Shown here piece after piece: positions 1 through 8,971 of a stretch of 64,000 nt of DNA (position 1 is its first letter; every line of letters begins with the position of its first letter). Source of the stretch: Exiguobacterium acetylicum (GTDB lineage Bacteria; Bacillota; Bacilli; Exiguobacteriales; Exiguobacteriaceae). Below the pieces are notes generated by a model, which searched no databases, had not been told where the DNA came from, and worked only from the letters and a program-made list of their open reading frames with translations. The DNA lies in the NCBI RefSeq assembly GCF_022170825.1, contig NZ_CP081878.1, positions 2,754,001-2,818,000 on the forward strand, given 5' to 3'. The translations under genes were made by a program, and so were the position numbers.

Positions 1-319
1 TCGCAAGGACTGTCGCAACAACGCTCTCAACCGTACGTGTATTGAAGTAGTTCCGTGTTGGATCATAATCTGTCGGCGTTGCGATGACGACGAATTCTGC
101 TTCTTTGTAAGCTTCGAAGTTGTCTGTCGTAGCGTGTAAGTTCAATTCCTTATGTTGAAGGAAGTTTTCAATTTCTGCGTCAACGATTGGTGATTTACGG
201 TTGTTGACCATTTCGACTCGTTCTTTAATAATATCAATCGATGTAACTTCATTATGTTGTGCGAGTAATACGGCCATTGATAGACCAACGTATCCTGTTC
301 CTGCTACTGTGATTTTCAA
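1..319 (-). CDS. ugd: UDP-glucose 6-dehydrogenase, N-terminal part (runs off the window)
   Basis: About 106 residues are visible. The protein opens with a Rossmann dinucleotide-binding motif (AGTGYVGLS) and carries ATPTDYD, a combination typical of the short (about 390 aa) bacterial UDP-glucose dehydrogenases that make UDP-glucuronate. I place the start at TTG 319 because an AAGAGG Shine-Dalgarno sits 9 nt upstream. An in-frame ATG at 328 directly abuts that site and is less likely. It follows the uronate epimerase by 14 nt and is the last visible gene of the polysaccharide locus. In Bacillus ywqCDEF the analogous dehydrogenase is a substrate of the tyrosine kinase, and a kinase of that type lies upstream here. 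The C-terminus is outside the window. Confidence 0.9.
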   Translation of the reverse strand, partial: MKITVAGTGYVGLSMAVLLAQHNEVTSIDIIKERVEMVNNRKSPIVDAEIENFLQHKELNLHATTDNFEAYKEAEFVVIATPTDYDPTRNYFNTRTVESVVATVLA

Positions 320-333
320 GTGTCTCATCCTCT

Positions 334-1356
334 TCAGTCTGTAATATTATAGTATTCTTTATACCAATCGACGAACTTCCCAAGCCCTTCTTCAATACTC
401 GTGCTCGGTTTAAAGTCGATGTCTCGCTCTAGTTCTGAGACATCGGCATACGTACGCAAAACATCACCTGGTTGCATCTCCATGTATTGCTTATTCGCTT
501 CCTTACCGATCTTCTCTTCTAAGACATTGATGAATTTCATAAGCTGGACCGGTTGGTTATTTCCGATATTATAGACACGATATGGAGCAAAGCTTGCACC
601 TAATTCATCTGTGCTCTCATCCCACTCTGGGTTCGGTTCCGGGGCACGTGGAATCAGTTTGACGATTCCCTCGACGATGTCATCAATGTAAGTAAAATCG
701 CGCTCCATCTTCCCGTGATTGAAAACTTTAATCGGATTGCCTTCGATAATGTCTTTCGTGAACGAGAAATATGCCATGTCTGGTCGTCCCCATGGACCGT
801 AGACGGTAAAGAAGCGTAAACCTGTCGTAGGGATACCATATAAATGACTATATGTATGCGCCATCAATTCATTTGATTTCTTTGTGGCTGCATAAAGACT
901 GACTGGGTGATCAACATTATGATTCGTTGAGAAAGGTGCTACCTTGTTCCCACCGTACACTGAGCTAGAAGACGCGTATAAGAGATGCTTCACAGGATAA
1001 TTACGACATGCCTCTAAAATATTTAAAAACCCTGTTAGATTTGAATCTAGATAAGCATATGGATTTTCAATTGAATAACGAACACCGGCTTGAGCTGCCA
1101 AATTGATAACTATATTGGGCTTATATTTGTTGAATATAGATTCAACTTCATCTTTATTTTCTAAACTAAGTTCATAAAATTTTACTTTCTTAACTGAGAT
1201 AAGCTGTTTTTTCCTATCGTTTTTTAAGTTCAATGAATAATAATTATTCATATCATCTATAACAATTATATTATCTACATCTTTTTTTAAGATTAATGTG
1301 TTTACTAAATGAAAACCTATAAAACCAGCTCCACCAGTAATTAAAATATTATTCAT
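334..1356 (-). CDS. NAD-dependent UDP-glucuronate 4-epimerase-like protein
   Basis: Extended short-chain dehydrogenase. The N-terminus has ITGGAGFIG, followed by NLAAQAGVRYS, the catalytic Ser region YASSSSVYG, and Tyr/Lys in YAATKKSNE. These motifs and the length (340 aa) fit the CapI/LpsL UDP-glucuronate 4-epimerase group, giving UDP-galacturonate for the polymer. The best start is ATG 1356, with AAGAAGG 9 nt upstream, just clear of the flippase stop at 1358; a TTG at 1365 would overlap it. Base composition changes inside the gene: the 5' part (about 1000-1356) is very AT-rich like the glycosyltransferase cassette, while the 3' part matches the host. The gene therefore looks mosaic. The exact substrate is inferred. 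Confidence 0.85.
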   Translation of the reverse strand: MNNILITGGAGFIGFHLVNTLILKKDVDNIIVIDDMNNYYSLNLKNDRKKQLISVKKVKFYELSLENKDEVESIFNKYKPNIVINLAAQAGVRYSIENPYAYLDSNLTGFLNILEACRNYPVKHLLYASSSSVYGGNKVAPFSTNHNVDHPVSLYAATKKSNELMAHTYSHLYGIPTTGLRFFTVYGPWGRPDMAYFSFTKDIIEGNPIKVFNHGKMERDFTYIDDIVEGIVKLIPRAPEPNPEWDESTDELGASFAPYRVYNIGNNQPVQLMKFINVLEEKIGKEANKQYMEMQPGDVLRTYADVSELERDIDFKPSTSIEEGLGKFVDWYKEYYNITD

Positions 1357-1357
1357 A

Positions 1358-2860
1358 TTAAACAACCTTCTTCTTTTTACGTTTTATTTTGCTCTGATTT
1401 AAAATAAACTGAACGAATTCATTTTTTTGATTTAACTTATAATAAGTAAAGTACATAAGAATTACAAAAAATAGTATTATAGTCAACTTCAAAAACATTT
1501 CAACTAAGTTATTAAAGAAATCATTGTATATTTCAAAATTAATAAATTTATTAAGTATCGGCATTAGAGTACCTAATAATAATAACAATCCACTCAGTAA
1601 CAAAAATAGATTCTTAAACAAGTAAATGTAGTCAAATTTTATTATCTTCCAAATTAGTATAATCATTAGAATATAATTTAGCGTTATAGCTATTGTAGTT
1701 GAAATAGCAACTCCAACTATTCCCCACTGACTTCCAATAAGTGCACCCGTAAAGACCGCAATAGCATATACAACTTGAACCCAAAGTCTTTTATAAACAG
1801 CGCCTAGCGCTCGTACAGCGGTATCTGAAATTTTATACCCAACTCTAAAAAACAAACCTCCCATTAAAATTTGAAAAGGTAATACTACGTTATCCCATCT
1901 CTCACCTAAAAATAAGTGTATTAGCTCTTTTGAACAAATAATACTAATAAGCATAATAGGTAAAGATATTACTCCATAAATCAGCATAAAGTTTGTATAA
2001 ATGTATCCCAGCTTTTTATTATCAGTTTGTAACTTAGACATCAAAGGAAATGTTACTTTATCCATTATTGTTCCAAGAATGTTTGTTGGTAGCATTAATA
2101 GTTGATAGGATCTACTATAATATCCAAGAGCACTTGTTCCTAAATACTTACTAACAACAAAATTATCTGCTTGGTTAGCGATATTGTTAAATATTCTAGA
2201 TAAAGTAAAGCCTAGACCAAAATATGATAAATTTTTTGCAGATTCTAAACTAATATCAATTTTTTTCAGAGTAGGTTTTTTCAAGAGAAACGAAATACTT
2301 CGAATAGTACTTTGAAGCAATTGCGCATAAATTATTGACCATACACCAAAATCTAATAATGCTAACACAATTGAAGCTATACTATAAATTGTTAAAGAAA
2401 TAATATTAACATTTGCGATATATCTAAAATCCATTTCTTTTTGTACTAAGCTTTCAGAAACTATAGATATACTATTAATTAGAAAAATAATTGATAAAAT
2501 TTTTAAATAAATCGGATTTTCTATATTTACAAATCCAGAAATTTGGCTAGAAAGCATAAATAATATTAAAAATAGGATTCCTCCAAAAATTACATTAATT
2601 AAATTTCCTGTAGAAATATCTTTATTAGATACTTCTTTTTTTTGAATTATTGCAGGACCAACGCCTGCAGTAGAAAAAATTTCAGCAAAACTGATAATGA
2701 TTTGAGTTGCAGCCACAATTCCAAATTCTTTAGGTGTTAAAAATCTAGATAGAACAGCAATTGTAATCAATTTCATTAATGTACTTGAAAACGTAGATAA
2801 ACCTATCCAAAAGAATCCTTTATACGTTTTGTTTCTCAAACTCAAACTATCTTTCCCCAT
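1358..2860 (-). CDS. Wzx-type polysaccharide flippase (MOP superfamily)
   Basis: A 500-residue integral membrane protein with about 12-14 hydrophobic helices and a short basic C-terminus. The opening (SLRNKTYKGFFWIGL, then LSRFLTPKEFGI) is characteristic of the WzxC/TuaB branch of polysaccharide exporters. It should flip undecaprenyl-linked repeat units across the membrane for the Wzy polymerase encoded two genes upstream. Its ATG overlaps the stop codon of the pyruvyltransferase gene (TAATG), so translation is probably coupled. AT-rich, part of the exchanged cassette. Confidence 0.88.
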   Translation of the reverse strand: MGKDSLSLRNKTYKGFFWIGLSTFSSTLMKLITIAVLSRFLTPKEFGIVAATQIIISFAEIFSTAGVGPAIIQKKEVSNKDISTGNLINVIFGGILFLILFMLSSQISGFVNIENPIYLKILSIIFLINSISIVSESLVQKEMDFRYIANVNIISLTIYSIASIVLALLDFGVWSIIYAQLLQSTIRSISFLLKKPTLKKIDISLESAKNLSYFGLGFTLSRIFNNIANQADNFVVSKYLGTSALGYYSRSYQLLMLPTNILGTIMDKVTFPLMSKLQTDNKKLGYIYTNFMLIYGVISLPIMLISIICSKELIHLFLGERWDNVVLPFQILMGGLFFRVGYKISDTAVRALGAVYKRLWVQVVYAIAVFTGALIGSQWGIVGVAISTTIAITLNYILMIILIWKIIKFDYIYLFKNLFLLLSGLLLLLGTLMPILNKFINFEIYNDFFNNLVEMFLKLTIILFFVILMYFTYYKLNQKNEFVQFILNQSKIKRKKKKVV

Positions 2861-3975
2861 TACTTTATTAAAAATCCTTTTAGTAATTCTTTATTCTCTA
2901 ATGATTTTCTGTACAATTCTTTTCGTTCAACATCATAAGTATTTTTATACTCTCTTTTCCAATTATCATCTAATGTGTTATTAAGTAATTCGTACACTTG
3001 ATTAGATTTGATATTGTTTATGTCTAAACAAAGATCATCTCTTTTAATTTGTCTGTAAAATCTCTTCGTTTTTGAATGATACGGAATCGCAATAGGTATT
3101 GAACCCAAGGCGTATGAGACAATACCCACATGAAGTTTGTTTGTAAGGACTACATCTAAACTAGATAACATGGCTGTTGTTTCCCATATTTCTTTGTGTC
3201 TAAAAATTGTATATCCATTTTTTAAGTTTTCGCTTAAATACTTCACAGCATCATTTTGCGCTTTGTTATCATTATCAATAATTAAAACAGCATGAATGTC
3301 TGAACGAGAGTTTAAAAATAATAATACGTCCTTAAAAAGATTTTCTAGTGAATTTCTATTTTGTTCAGTCTTACTGATTCCTATATGAATTCCATATTTT
3401 AAATTTTCGTTAATTGATTTAATTGTAGTCGGGAGATTATCAAAAGCAGTTTCAGGCAGAGCATCCTTAGTTAGAGAAAGTGCTACATCAGCAGTAACAT
3501 TTATCTTAGAATCATCTATTCCTATTTTTTTCAAGTATGTTTTTGACTCTTCATCTCGAACTGCAATTAATTTTGCACGGTTACATATTTTTTTAACTTT
3601 TCTTTTTGTAAAAATATTTGTAATTTCTCCTACACCAGTTCCTACTATTGCTAAATCTTTATTGTTTTTAAAACCAGTATCAGCAACTTGTACATGTTTT
3701 TTAAAAAATGAAAATCCCCATCGCCATTTTTGAGTAGGTGGTTCTCCTAAATAACCACCAGCTCCGTAAACTATTTGTCCACTTTTTTCAATCGATTCAA
3801 TACCTTTCAGAGAAGAAACTTCAATCTGTTCTCTGTATACTTGTGTAGCAAATGGTAATGCCACATCACCTTTAGTAATTTCTTTGATCCATGAAGTCTG
3901 AATTGCTAATATTAAGACATCTCCAAAATTATTTGGATGATATGCTCCATGTAAAGTCGTTAAATTCATTTTCAT
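2860..3975 (-). CDS. Polysaccharide pyruvyl transferase family protein
   Basis: About 371 residues. It has features of the CsaB/WcaK pyruvyltransferase family: a glycine-rich GAGGYLG segment, VGTGVGEI, AVRDEESK and the C-terminal KLHVGIVSYALG with its conserved His. The family transfers pyruvate from phosphoenolpyruvate to a sugar, forming a ketal, although some members act otherwise. I prefer ATG 3975 because GGGGAAAG lies about 8 nt upstream; the longer ATG at 3993 contains that site. The start lies within the end of the Wzy gene (stop at 3929), a 47-nt overlap. It predicts a pyruvylated, acidic polymer, which is an inference. Confidence 0.8.
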   Translation of the reverse strand: MKMNLTTLHGAYHPNNFGDVLILAIQTSWIKEITKGDVALPFATQVYREQIEVSSLKGIESIEKSGQIVYGAGGYLGEPPTQKWRWGFSFFKKHVQVADTGFKNNKDLAIVGTGVGEITNIFTKRKVKKICNRAKLIAVRDEESKTYLKKIGIDDSKINVTADVALSLTKDALPETAFDNLPTTIKSINENLKYGIHIGISKTEQNRNSLENLFKDVLLFLNSRSDIHAVLIIDNDNKAQNDAVKYLSENLKNGYTIFRHKEIWETTAMLSSLDVVLTNKLHVGIVSYALGSIPIAIPYHSKTKRFYRQIKRDDLCLDINNIKSNQVYELLNNTLDDNWKREYKNTYDVERKELYRKSLENKELLKGFLIK

Positions 3976-5176
3976 TATTATTACTTTCCCCATTCTTTAT
4001 TTTTTTTAATTTTGAATCGTATCTTATTAGATGAATTATTATTAGCCCTTGCCAAAAAAACTTAAATTCCATTATTTCATTACCAAACCCAAACATAATT
4101 AAGAAAACTACAATAAATCCATATGTGTATATTTCATTATTGTGAGATTTAATCATATTTCTTAAGGCAAATAATAATACAAAATAAAACGAGATTAAAA
4201 GTAAAATTCCTACTATACCTGTTTCCATAAAGGTAGATACATACACACTGTGTGCTTTTCGAGCATATTCTTCTCTAAAACTTAAAAAGCCAGTTCCTAA
4301 AATAAAATTGGGATGAGAAAATGCATTTTCCCATATATCACTTCTCCCCGTAGTTGCACTGTCTAAGTTTCCGGAAAATAAATCATTTATTCGATTTAAG
4401 CTACTAAAGTTTATATTAAAATTCTCTAACACTTTGTTTAAAATATAATATCCAAGTCCGAAAAATATAAATAACTTAAAAAAATTAGTGACTATTTTTT
4501 TAAAATCCAATCTTTGTGAACTTTGATGTTGATTAAATATTTTAAGGAACAAAATAAAAAATAGCGCTACCGTAATTGCAATAAACGATGTTTTACTCTG
4601 CAAAAGCAATAATACTAAAGCAAATATCACTAATGACAGTCCACCAAATGTCTTTAGTAACTTATTAGAGTATATTGATAACATCCATATACTTGTTGCG
4701 ATACCTAGCAAAATAAACCCACTCGCATTATTTGGATTTAAATCACGAGTAGTAGTAGCTAGTCTTGTACCTCCATAACCAATAGTACCTTCAGTTAACA
4801 AATAAATGCTCATAATAAGAACACCAATGGTTGAAGAAATAACTAGTACATTAGTTTTTATTTTATAGTTTACAGCTAAATTGACGACTGCAATTGTTGT
4901 AGTTAAGTAATAAATGTATGCAGCGATTCTATCCAAAGGATAATTACTATTAATCACCAGCTGCGGAAGGCCTAAACAAGGTATTAAGATCAAAATTAAC
5001 AATGCTTTAGGCAAATAAATTACTTTTTTTAAAACAAGGTCAAAAATAAAAAATAGAATTATAGGTGCAGAAAAAATAGTTGAAGCACTCATACCTGAAA
5101 GTAATCTACCCGTCAAAAAATCAATAGGTACGCATAAACAAAACAAGAATATAACAAGGGTATTAATTTTTCTCAT
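3929..5176 (-). CDS. O-antigen/capsule polymerase (Wzy-like)
   Basis: A 415-residue, strongly hydrophobic protein with about 10-12 membrane segments and a large loop near residues 265-310 containing TTGRSDIWENA and ARKAHSVYVSTFMETGI. That layout and the H-S-x-Y patch match the O-antigen ligase/polymerase (Wzy_C) superfamily. The start is ATG 5176 with AGGAG 7 nt upstream; earlier in-frame starts lie inside the upstream glycosyltransferase. It overlaps that gene's stop by 14 nt. It should link repeat units outside the membrane. Sequence conservation in this family is low, so the assignment rests on topology and context. Confidence 0.82.
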   Translation of the reverse strand: MRKINTLVIFLFCLCVPIDFLTGRLLSGMSASTIFSAPIILFFIFDLVLKKVIYLPKALLILILIPCLGLPQLVINSNYPLDRIAAYIYYLTTTIAVVNLAVNYKIKTNVLVISSTIGVLIMSIYLLTEGTIGYGGTRLATTTRDLNPNNASGFILLGIATSIWMLSIYSNKLLKTFGGLSLVIFALVLLLLQSKTSFIAITVALFFILFLKIFNQHQSSQRLDFKKIVTNFFKLFIFFGLGYYILNKVLENFNINFSSLNRINDLFSGNLDSATTGRSDIWENAFSHPNFILGTGFLSFREEYARKAHSVYVSTFMETGIVGILLLISFYFVLLFALRNMIKSHNNEIYTYGFIVVFLIMFGFGNEIMEFKFFWQGLIIIHLIRYDSKLKKIKNGESNNNENEFNDFTWSISSK

Positions 5177-6305
5177 GATTAACTCCTGATAGTTCGTTAT
5201 ACATATTAAAATATTGTTTAGCAACTACATTAACATCGTATTTAGACTCTATTAATTTTCTAGAGTTATTGCCCATTTTATCAATACAATCGGATTTATT
5301 AACAAAAAACTGTATAGCATTTTTTATACCTAATATGTCTCCAGGATCAACTATTTTTCCGTTAAAATCATTTTGAACTATGTCCCTACTTCCAGGAATA
5401 TCTGTGCCTATTAAAGGTAGACCAGAAGAAGATGCTTCAAGCAAAACATTAGGCAATCCTTCTGAATATGAGAGCAATAGAAATACATCAGATCTATTCA
5501 TGATTTGATCAACATTGTCGACATTTCCAAGATACTTCACTTCAAGATTATTTTTGTTTTCATTTATATCTCTGAGTTTCTTTTCAAAATTTAAATCCTC
5601 CAGTAACGGACCACATAAAGTTAAGTTTGCTTTTTTATCTAACTTAATTGTGTTTAATGCTTCAAGTAAATCGTAAATCCCTTTCCTTCTGTTAATTGCA
5701 CCTACATATAAAAGATCCACACTTTCAGATTCATTTATTTTTGATTCAACATTAAATTTTCTTGTGTCAACCCCATTCGGTATAAACCAAACTTTCGAAT
5801 TTCCACTAATTGAGTTATTCAATAATTTTTGAATATCAGAACTTATTGCAATTAAATTTGTTGAATGTAATAAAAATCTTTGTCGAAATCTAATCCTTAA
5901 TTTATTTATCATATTTTTGTTTTTTAACTCTCTACTGCTAAGTTCATCTTGTGCGATTTTTACAATTATAGGCTTGCTTGTTATAATACATCCAACTTTT
6001 GTGAAAAAAGCCTCTGGCCCAGCTTTTATACAATGAACTAATGGTATATTTTTTCTGTTTTTAATAATCCAAAGCAGTACTTTTAATGAAAATGAATAAA
6101 GGGTCTTTTTATTAGATTTACTGTAATCAAAGCCAAAGGATTTAACAGAAAAATTTTCCCCTTCATAACTTTTACCAAAAGCAGTTAAAATAATAAATTT
6201 GCGTTTTTTATCAACATTCTGCATTTCTTTAAGTATTGTAGATAATTGCTTTCCATAACCAGAATAATGCGGAGGGAATTTATAACAAACTATAGGTATC
6301 TTCAT
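5163..6305 (-). CDS. Family 4 glycosyltransferase
   Basis: A 380-residue GT-B fold enzyme. The C-terminal half carries the GT4 signature: LLYVGAINRRKG, then YSEGLPNVLLEASSSGLPLIGTD, with the E-x7-E pair that binds the nucleotide sugar. The N-terminus KIPIVCYKFPPHYSGYGKQ is typical for the acceptor-binding domain. It probably adds one sugar of the repeat unit on undecaprenyl diphosphate at the cytoplasmic face; donor and linkage cannot be read from sequence. It is followed by wzy with a short overlap and preceded by a GT2 gene, in the AT-rich cassette. Confidence 0.88.
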   Translation of the reverse strand: MKIPIVCYKFPPHYSGYGKQLSTILKEMQNVDKKRKFIILTAFGKSYEGENFSVKSFGFDYSKSNKKTLYSFSLKVLLWIIKNRKNIPLVHCIKAGPEAFFTKVGCIITSKPIIVKIAQDELSSRELKNKNMINKLRIRFRQRFLLHSTNLIAISSDIQKLLNNSISGNSKVWFIPNGVDTRKFNVESKINESESVDLLYVGAINRRKGIYDLLEALNTIKLDKKANLTLCGPLLEDLNFEKKLRDINENKNNLEVKYLGNVDNVDQIMNRSDVFLLLSYSEGLPNVLLEASSSGLPLIGTDIPGSRDIVQNDFNGKIVDPGDILGIKNAIQFFVNKSDCIDKMGNNSRKLIESKYDVNVVAKQYFNMYNELSGVNHEKN

Positions 6306-6314
6306 TTTTTTCTC

Positions 6315-7229
6315 CTATTTTTGAGTCAATGATCTAATAAATATCTGTAAATCAAAATTGAAAGTCATTATAAAAATATATATAAAATTCTTAAAGGTTT
6401 TTTCTTTTTTAAATCCTTCTATACTATATTTAAGAGAATTTTTAATATCACCGTTTTTATTATGTTTGTTGGCTATAAGTTTGTAATGATTAGCTTTTAT
6501 AAATCGAAGTTCTTTTGATGTTAGCTGTTCGTATTTATTTGAGTATTTATTAAAAATATACTTGAATGCTTCCTTGTATTTATCCGTATCTATTGATATT
6601 TGATTAGAACTTGAGCGATTATAATAATTCACTTCAGGCGTTTTAACATAATCAACTAAACATAACTGACAAGACCTAATCCATAAATCATAATCTTGCA
6701 TAGCTTTAAGGTTTGTATCAAATCCGCCAGCTTGTACAAAAATTTTTTTTCTCATCAAAACAGTTGAAGTAGTGCCAATATAATTCCTGAAAAAAATTTT
6801 TTTAGCTAAAGATCCTTTAAATTTAGGGATCGATTTAAATGATATATTTTTTTCTGGATATACTTGATTAATACCTGTATAGACTAAACCTGTACTTTTA
6901 TTTTTACTCAAAATTTCTAATTGTTTTTGTATTTTTAAACTGTTCCAAGTATCATCATCATCTAAAAACGCAATAATATCGCTTTGAGATTTTTTCACAC
7001 CAAAATTTCTTGCATAATTTCCACCCTTAGATTTTGGATAGTCAAAATATAAGATTCTGCTATCATTTTGTTGAAGTTTTCTCACTACATCTTGAGTTTT
7101 CTCATCTACTCCATCCGATACGACAATTATCTCAATATCTTTTTCAGTTTGAGATGTAACACTTTTAATTGCATCAGCTAACAATTCACTTCTTTTATAG
7201 GTAGGTATAATTACCGAAACTTTAGGCAT
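6315..7229 (-). CDS. Family 2 glycosyltransferase
   Basis: 304 residues with a GT-A fold: VSVIIPTYKR at the N-terminus, VVSDGVD and a metal-binding FLDDDDTW (DxD) near residue 90. The acceptor side contains AMQDYDLWIRS. It is a likely repeat-unit transferase. It overlaps the end of the upstream ATP-grasp gene by 8 nt and leaves 9 nt to the GT4 gene, consistent with one long transcript. Sugar specificity is unknown. Confidence 0.88.
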   Translation of the reverse strand: MPKVSVIIPTYKRSELLADAIKSVTSQTEKDIEIIVVSDGVDEKTQDVVRKLQQNDSRILYFDYPKSKGGNYARNFGVKKSQSDIIAFLDDDDTWNSLKIQKQLEILSKNKSTGLVYTGINQVYPEKNISFKSIPKFKGSLAKKIFFRNYIGTTSTVLMRKKIFVQAGGFDTNLKAMQDYDLWIRSCQLCLVDYVKTPEVNYYNRSSSNQISIDTDKYKEAFKYIFNKYSNKYEQLTSKELRFIKANHYKLIANKHNKNGDIKNSLKYSIEGFKKEKTFKNFIYIFIMTFNFDLQIFIRSLTQK

Positions 7230-8130
7230 ACTTATTTTTCCTCGCTAATTGTTCTATATCGAATTTTTTTCCCAACTCATAGTCGAACTGATCTGGAGTG
7301 AACTTTATACAACCGCTCCATGGATAAAATGTCAATTCTCCAATATATAATTTTTTATTAACTTCATAAAAATCAACTCTTACAAACGGAAAATCTTTAG
7401 CTAAATTTTGTGATATTGCTATCATTCTTTTTAAATTTTCTGGCTTATCTATTGATGCAGAAGAGTTTGGCTTATCAGTTTTTATATCCTTAAAATCCCA
7501 TTTTAAATTATAAAAATTTCTTTGATGATTGGTATGTCTAGATACGTCCACCCAAATATATTCAGGTGTACCATTAAAACATAATACTTTATAATCATTT
7601 AGACCATTTTTCTTTTGAAAAACGTCTTCGGCAATTAATAATTCTTCAACAATAATTTTTTGAGGTATATTTTTGTACGCCCATTCTCTTCCAATACTTA
7701 AAGTGTTTACTTTTTCCCATCCTTTTATCACTTTTTTTAATTCTTCTAAATTTACTTTAGATTTATTCGCTACAAATTCATTAGTACCTGATCCATTATT
7801 ACATTTAATTGCAAAGGAGTTTGGGAGTGCTTCGAAATCAATTTCATCAACAGAATTAAATGCTGCGTATAATTTCGGAAGATATTCTCCGTAGCCTTTT
7901 TTCTCAATATATTGACGCATTAAATATTTGTCAGCGCATTGAGTCATTAAATCATTCTCATAATTTAACTTGTACCAGTGAATTTTTTCAGAAAATCGTT
8001 GTGGATCTTGTAAATTAGGTATTCTCCCTACTGATAAAAAATGCTGCATTTTTACAGCTGATTTATCTGGTAACACATCAAACAATGAATATAATTTATT
8101 TAACTTTAACTTCTTAATTAGTTTTTTCAT
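7222..8130 (-). CDS. TupA-like ATP-grasp protein in polysaccharide cluster
   Basis: 302 residues matching the teichuronopeptide TupA-like ATP-grasp family, which is often labelled glycosyltransferase in databases. Visible traits are FSEKIHWYKLNY, CADKYLMRQYI, FAIKCNNGSGTN (the nucleotide/grasp segment) and VRVDFYEVNKKLYIGELTFYPWSG, where the Asp and Glu would hold metal and ATP. Family members are thought to ligate an amino-acid or peptide-type substituent onto polysaccharide in alkaliphilic Bacillus. It overlaps the GT2 gene on each side by a few bases. An amino-acid decoration of the polymer is inferred, not shown. Confidence 0.8.
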   Translation of the reverse strand: MKKLIKKLKLNKLYSLFDVLPDKSAVKMQHFLSVGRIPNLQDPQRFSEKIHWYKLNYENDLMTQCADKYLMRQYIEKKGYGEYLPKLYAAFNSVDEIDFEALPNSFAIKCNNGSGTNEFVANKSKVNLEELKKVIKGWEKVNTLSIGREWAYKNIPQKIIVEELLIAEDVFQKKNGLNDYKVLCFNGTPEYIWVDVSRHTNHQRNFYNLKWDFKDIKTDKPNSSASIDKPENLKRMIAISQNLAKDFPFVRVDFYEVNKKLYIGELTFYPWSGCIKFTPDQFDYELGKKFDIEQLARKNKYA

Positions 8131-8971
8131 ACAAATCCTCTTTCACTATATTATTTTTACGCAATAACTTATCAGACACAAAAACCCACAATTTGTATGG
8201 TATTATATAAATTATCATTTGTGTTATTAATACATATAGAAAATCGAGGAATGTACAGTGTCCTCTTTTGAAAATTTGCAGTTGTACATCAATATAGCTT
8301 TTGCAATAACTCCAGCTTTTTCTTCTTCTGTAATTGTCCCTATTTGAACGAAATAATAGTAGTGATTCTGACAAATTTTCAGCATGATATCCTTTATTAA
8401 TCATTCTTGAGAACAAATCTAAATCTTGCTTTCGTTTCATTTCACCATAGCCACCGGCAGTTTTAACTGCCGATTTTTTATACATGACAGTTGGATGATT
8501 AAAAGGACTTCTTCTTCTCATAAATTTTTTTATTGCTGAATATTCAGTTGGAACTACTCTAGAAGAAATTATTTTGTTTGGATCATCATAAAATTCATCA
8601 ATCATTGTTCCTAATAATACAAGGTTAGGATTAGAATTGAATTTTTTTAATTGTAGTTCGCAACGATTAGGTAAAGAAATATCATCAGAATCCATTCTTG
8701 CAATCAATTCGTATTTACAATATTCAATCCCAATATCCAAGGCTTTACCTAAACCGACATTTTTTTCGAGTGGTATTGATTTAATTATATTAGGATTCTC
8801 AATTGATAATTTATTAATGACCATTTTAAGTTGCTTATTCAAAGGACCATCTTCTACAACTATAATTTCTTCTGGGCATACTGTTTGATCAAGCATGCTC
8901 TTTAAACTTGATTCTAGATTTTCTGGTGACTCTTTATCATATACTGACATTAGAACACTATACTTTTGCAT
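8114..8971 (-). CDS. Family 2 glycosyltransferase (galactosyltransferase-like)
   Basis: 285 residues. The N-terminal GT-A domain has YSVLMSVYDKE, VVEDGP, GLGKALDIGI and the DxD-type RMDSDDISLP. There is a GYGEMKRKQDLDLFSRM acceptor segment, and a hydrophobic C-terminal stretch (FLYVLITQMIIYIIPY) that could anchor it to the membrane. This arrangement resembles capsule galactosyl- or N-acetylgalactosaminyl-transferases. It begins right after the stop of the epimerase gene at 8972 and overlaps the TupA-like gene by 17 nt. Confidence 0.85.
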   Translation of the reverse strand: MQKYSVLMSVYDKESPENLESSLKSMLDQTVCPEEIIVVEDGPLNKQLKMVINKLSIENPNIIKSIPLEKNVGLGKALDIGIEYCKYELIARMDSDDISLPNRCELQLKKFNSNPNLVLLGTMIDEFYDDPNKIISSRVVPTEYSAIKKFMRRRSPFNHPTVMYKKSAVKTAGGYGEMKRKQDLDLFSRMINKGYHAENLSESLLLFRSNRDNYRRRKSWSYCKSYIDVQLQIFKRGHCTFLDFLYVLITQMIIYIIPYKLWVFVSDKLLRKNNIVKEDLYEKTN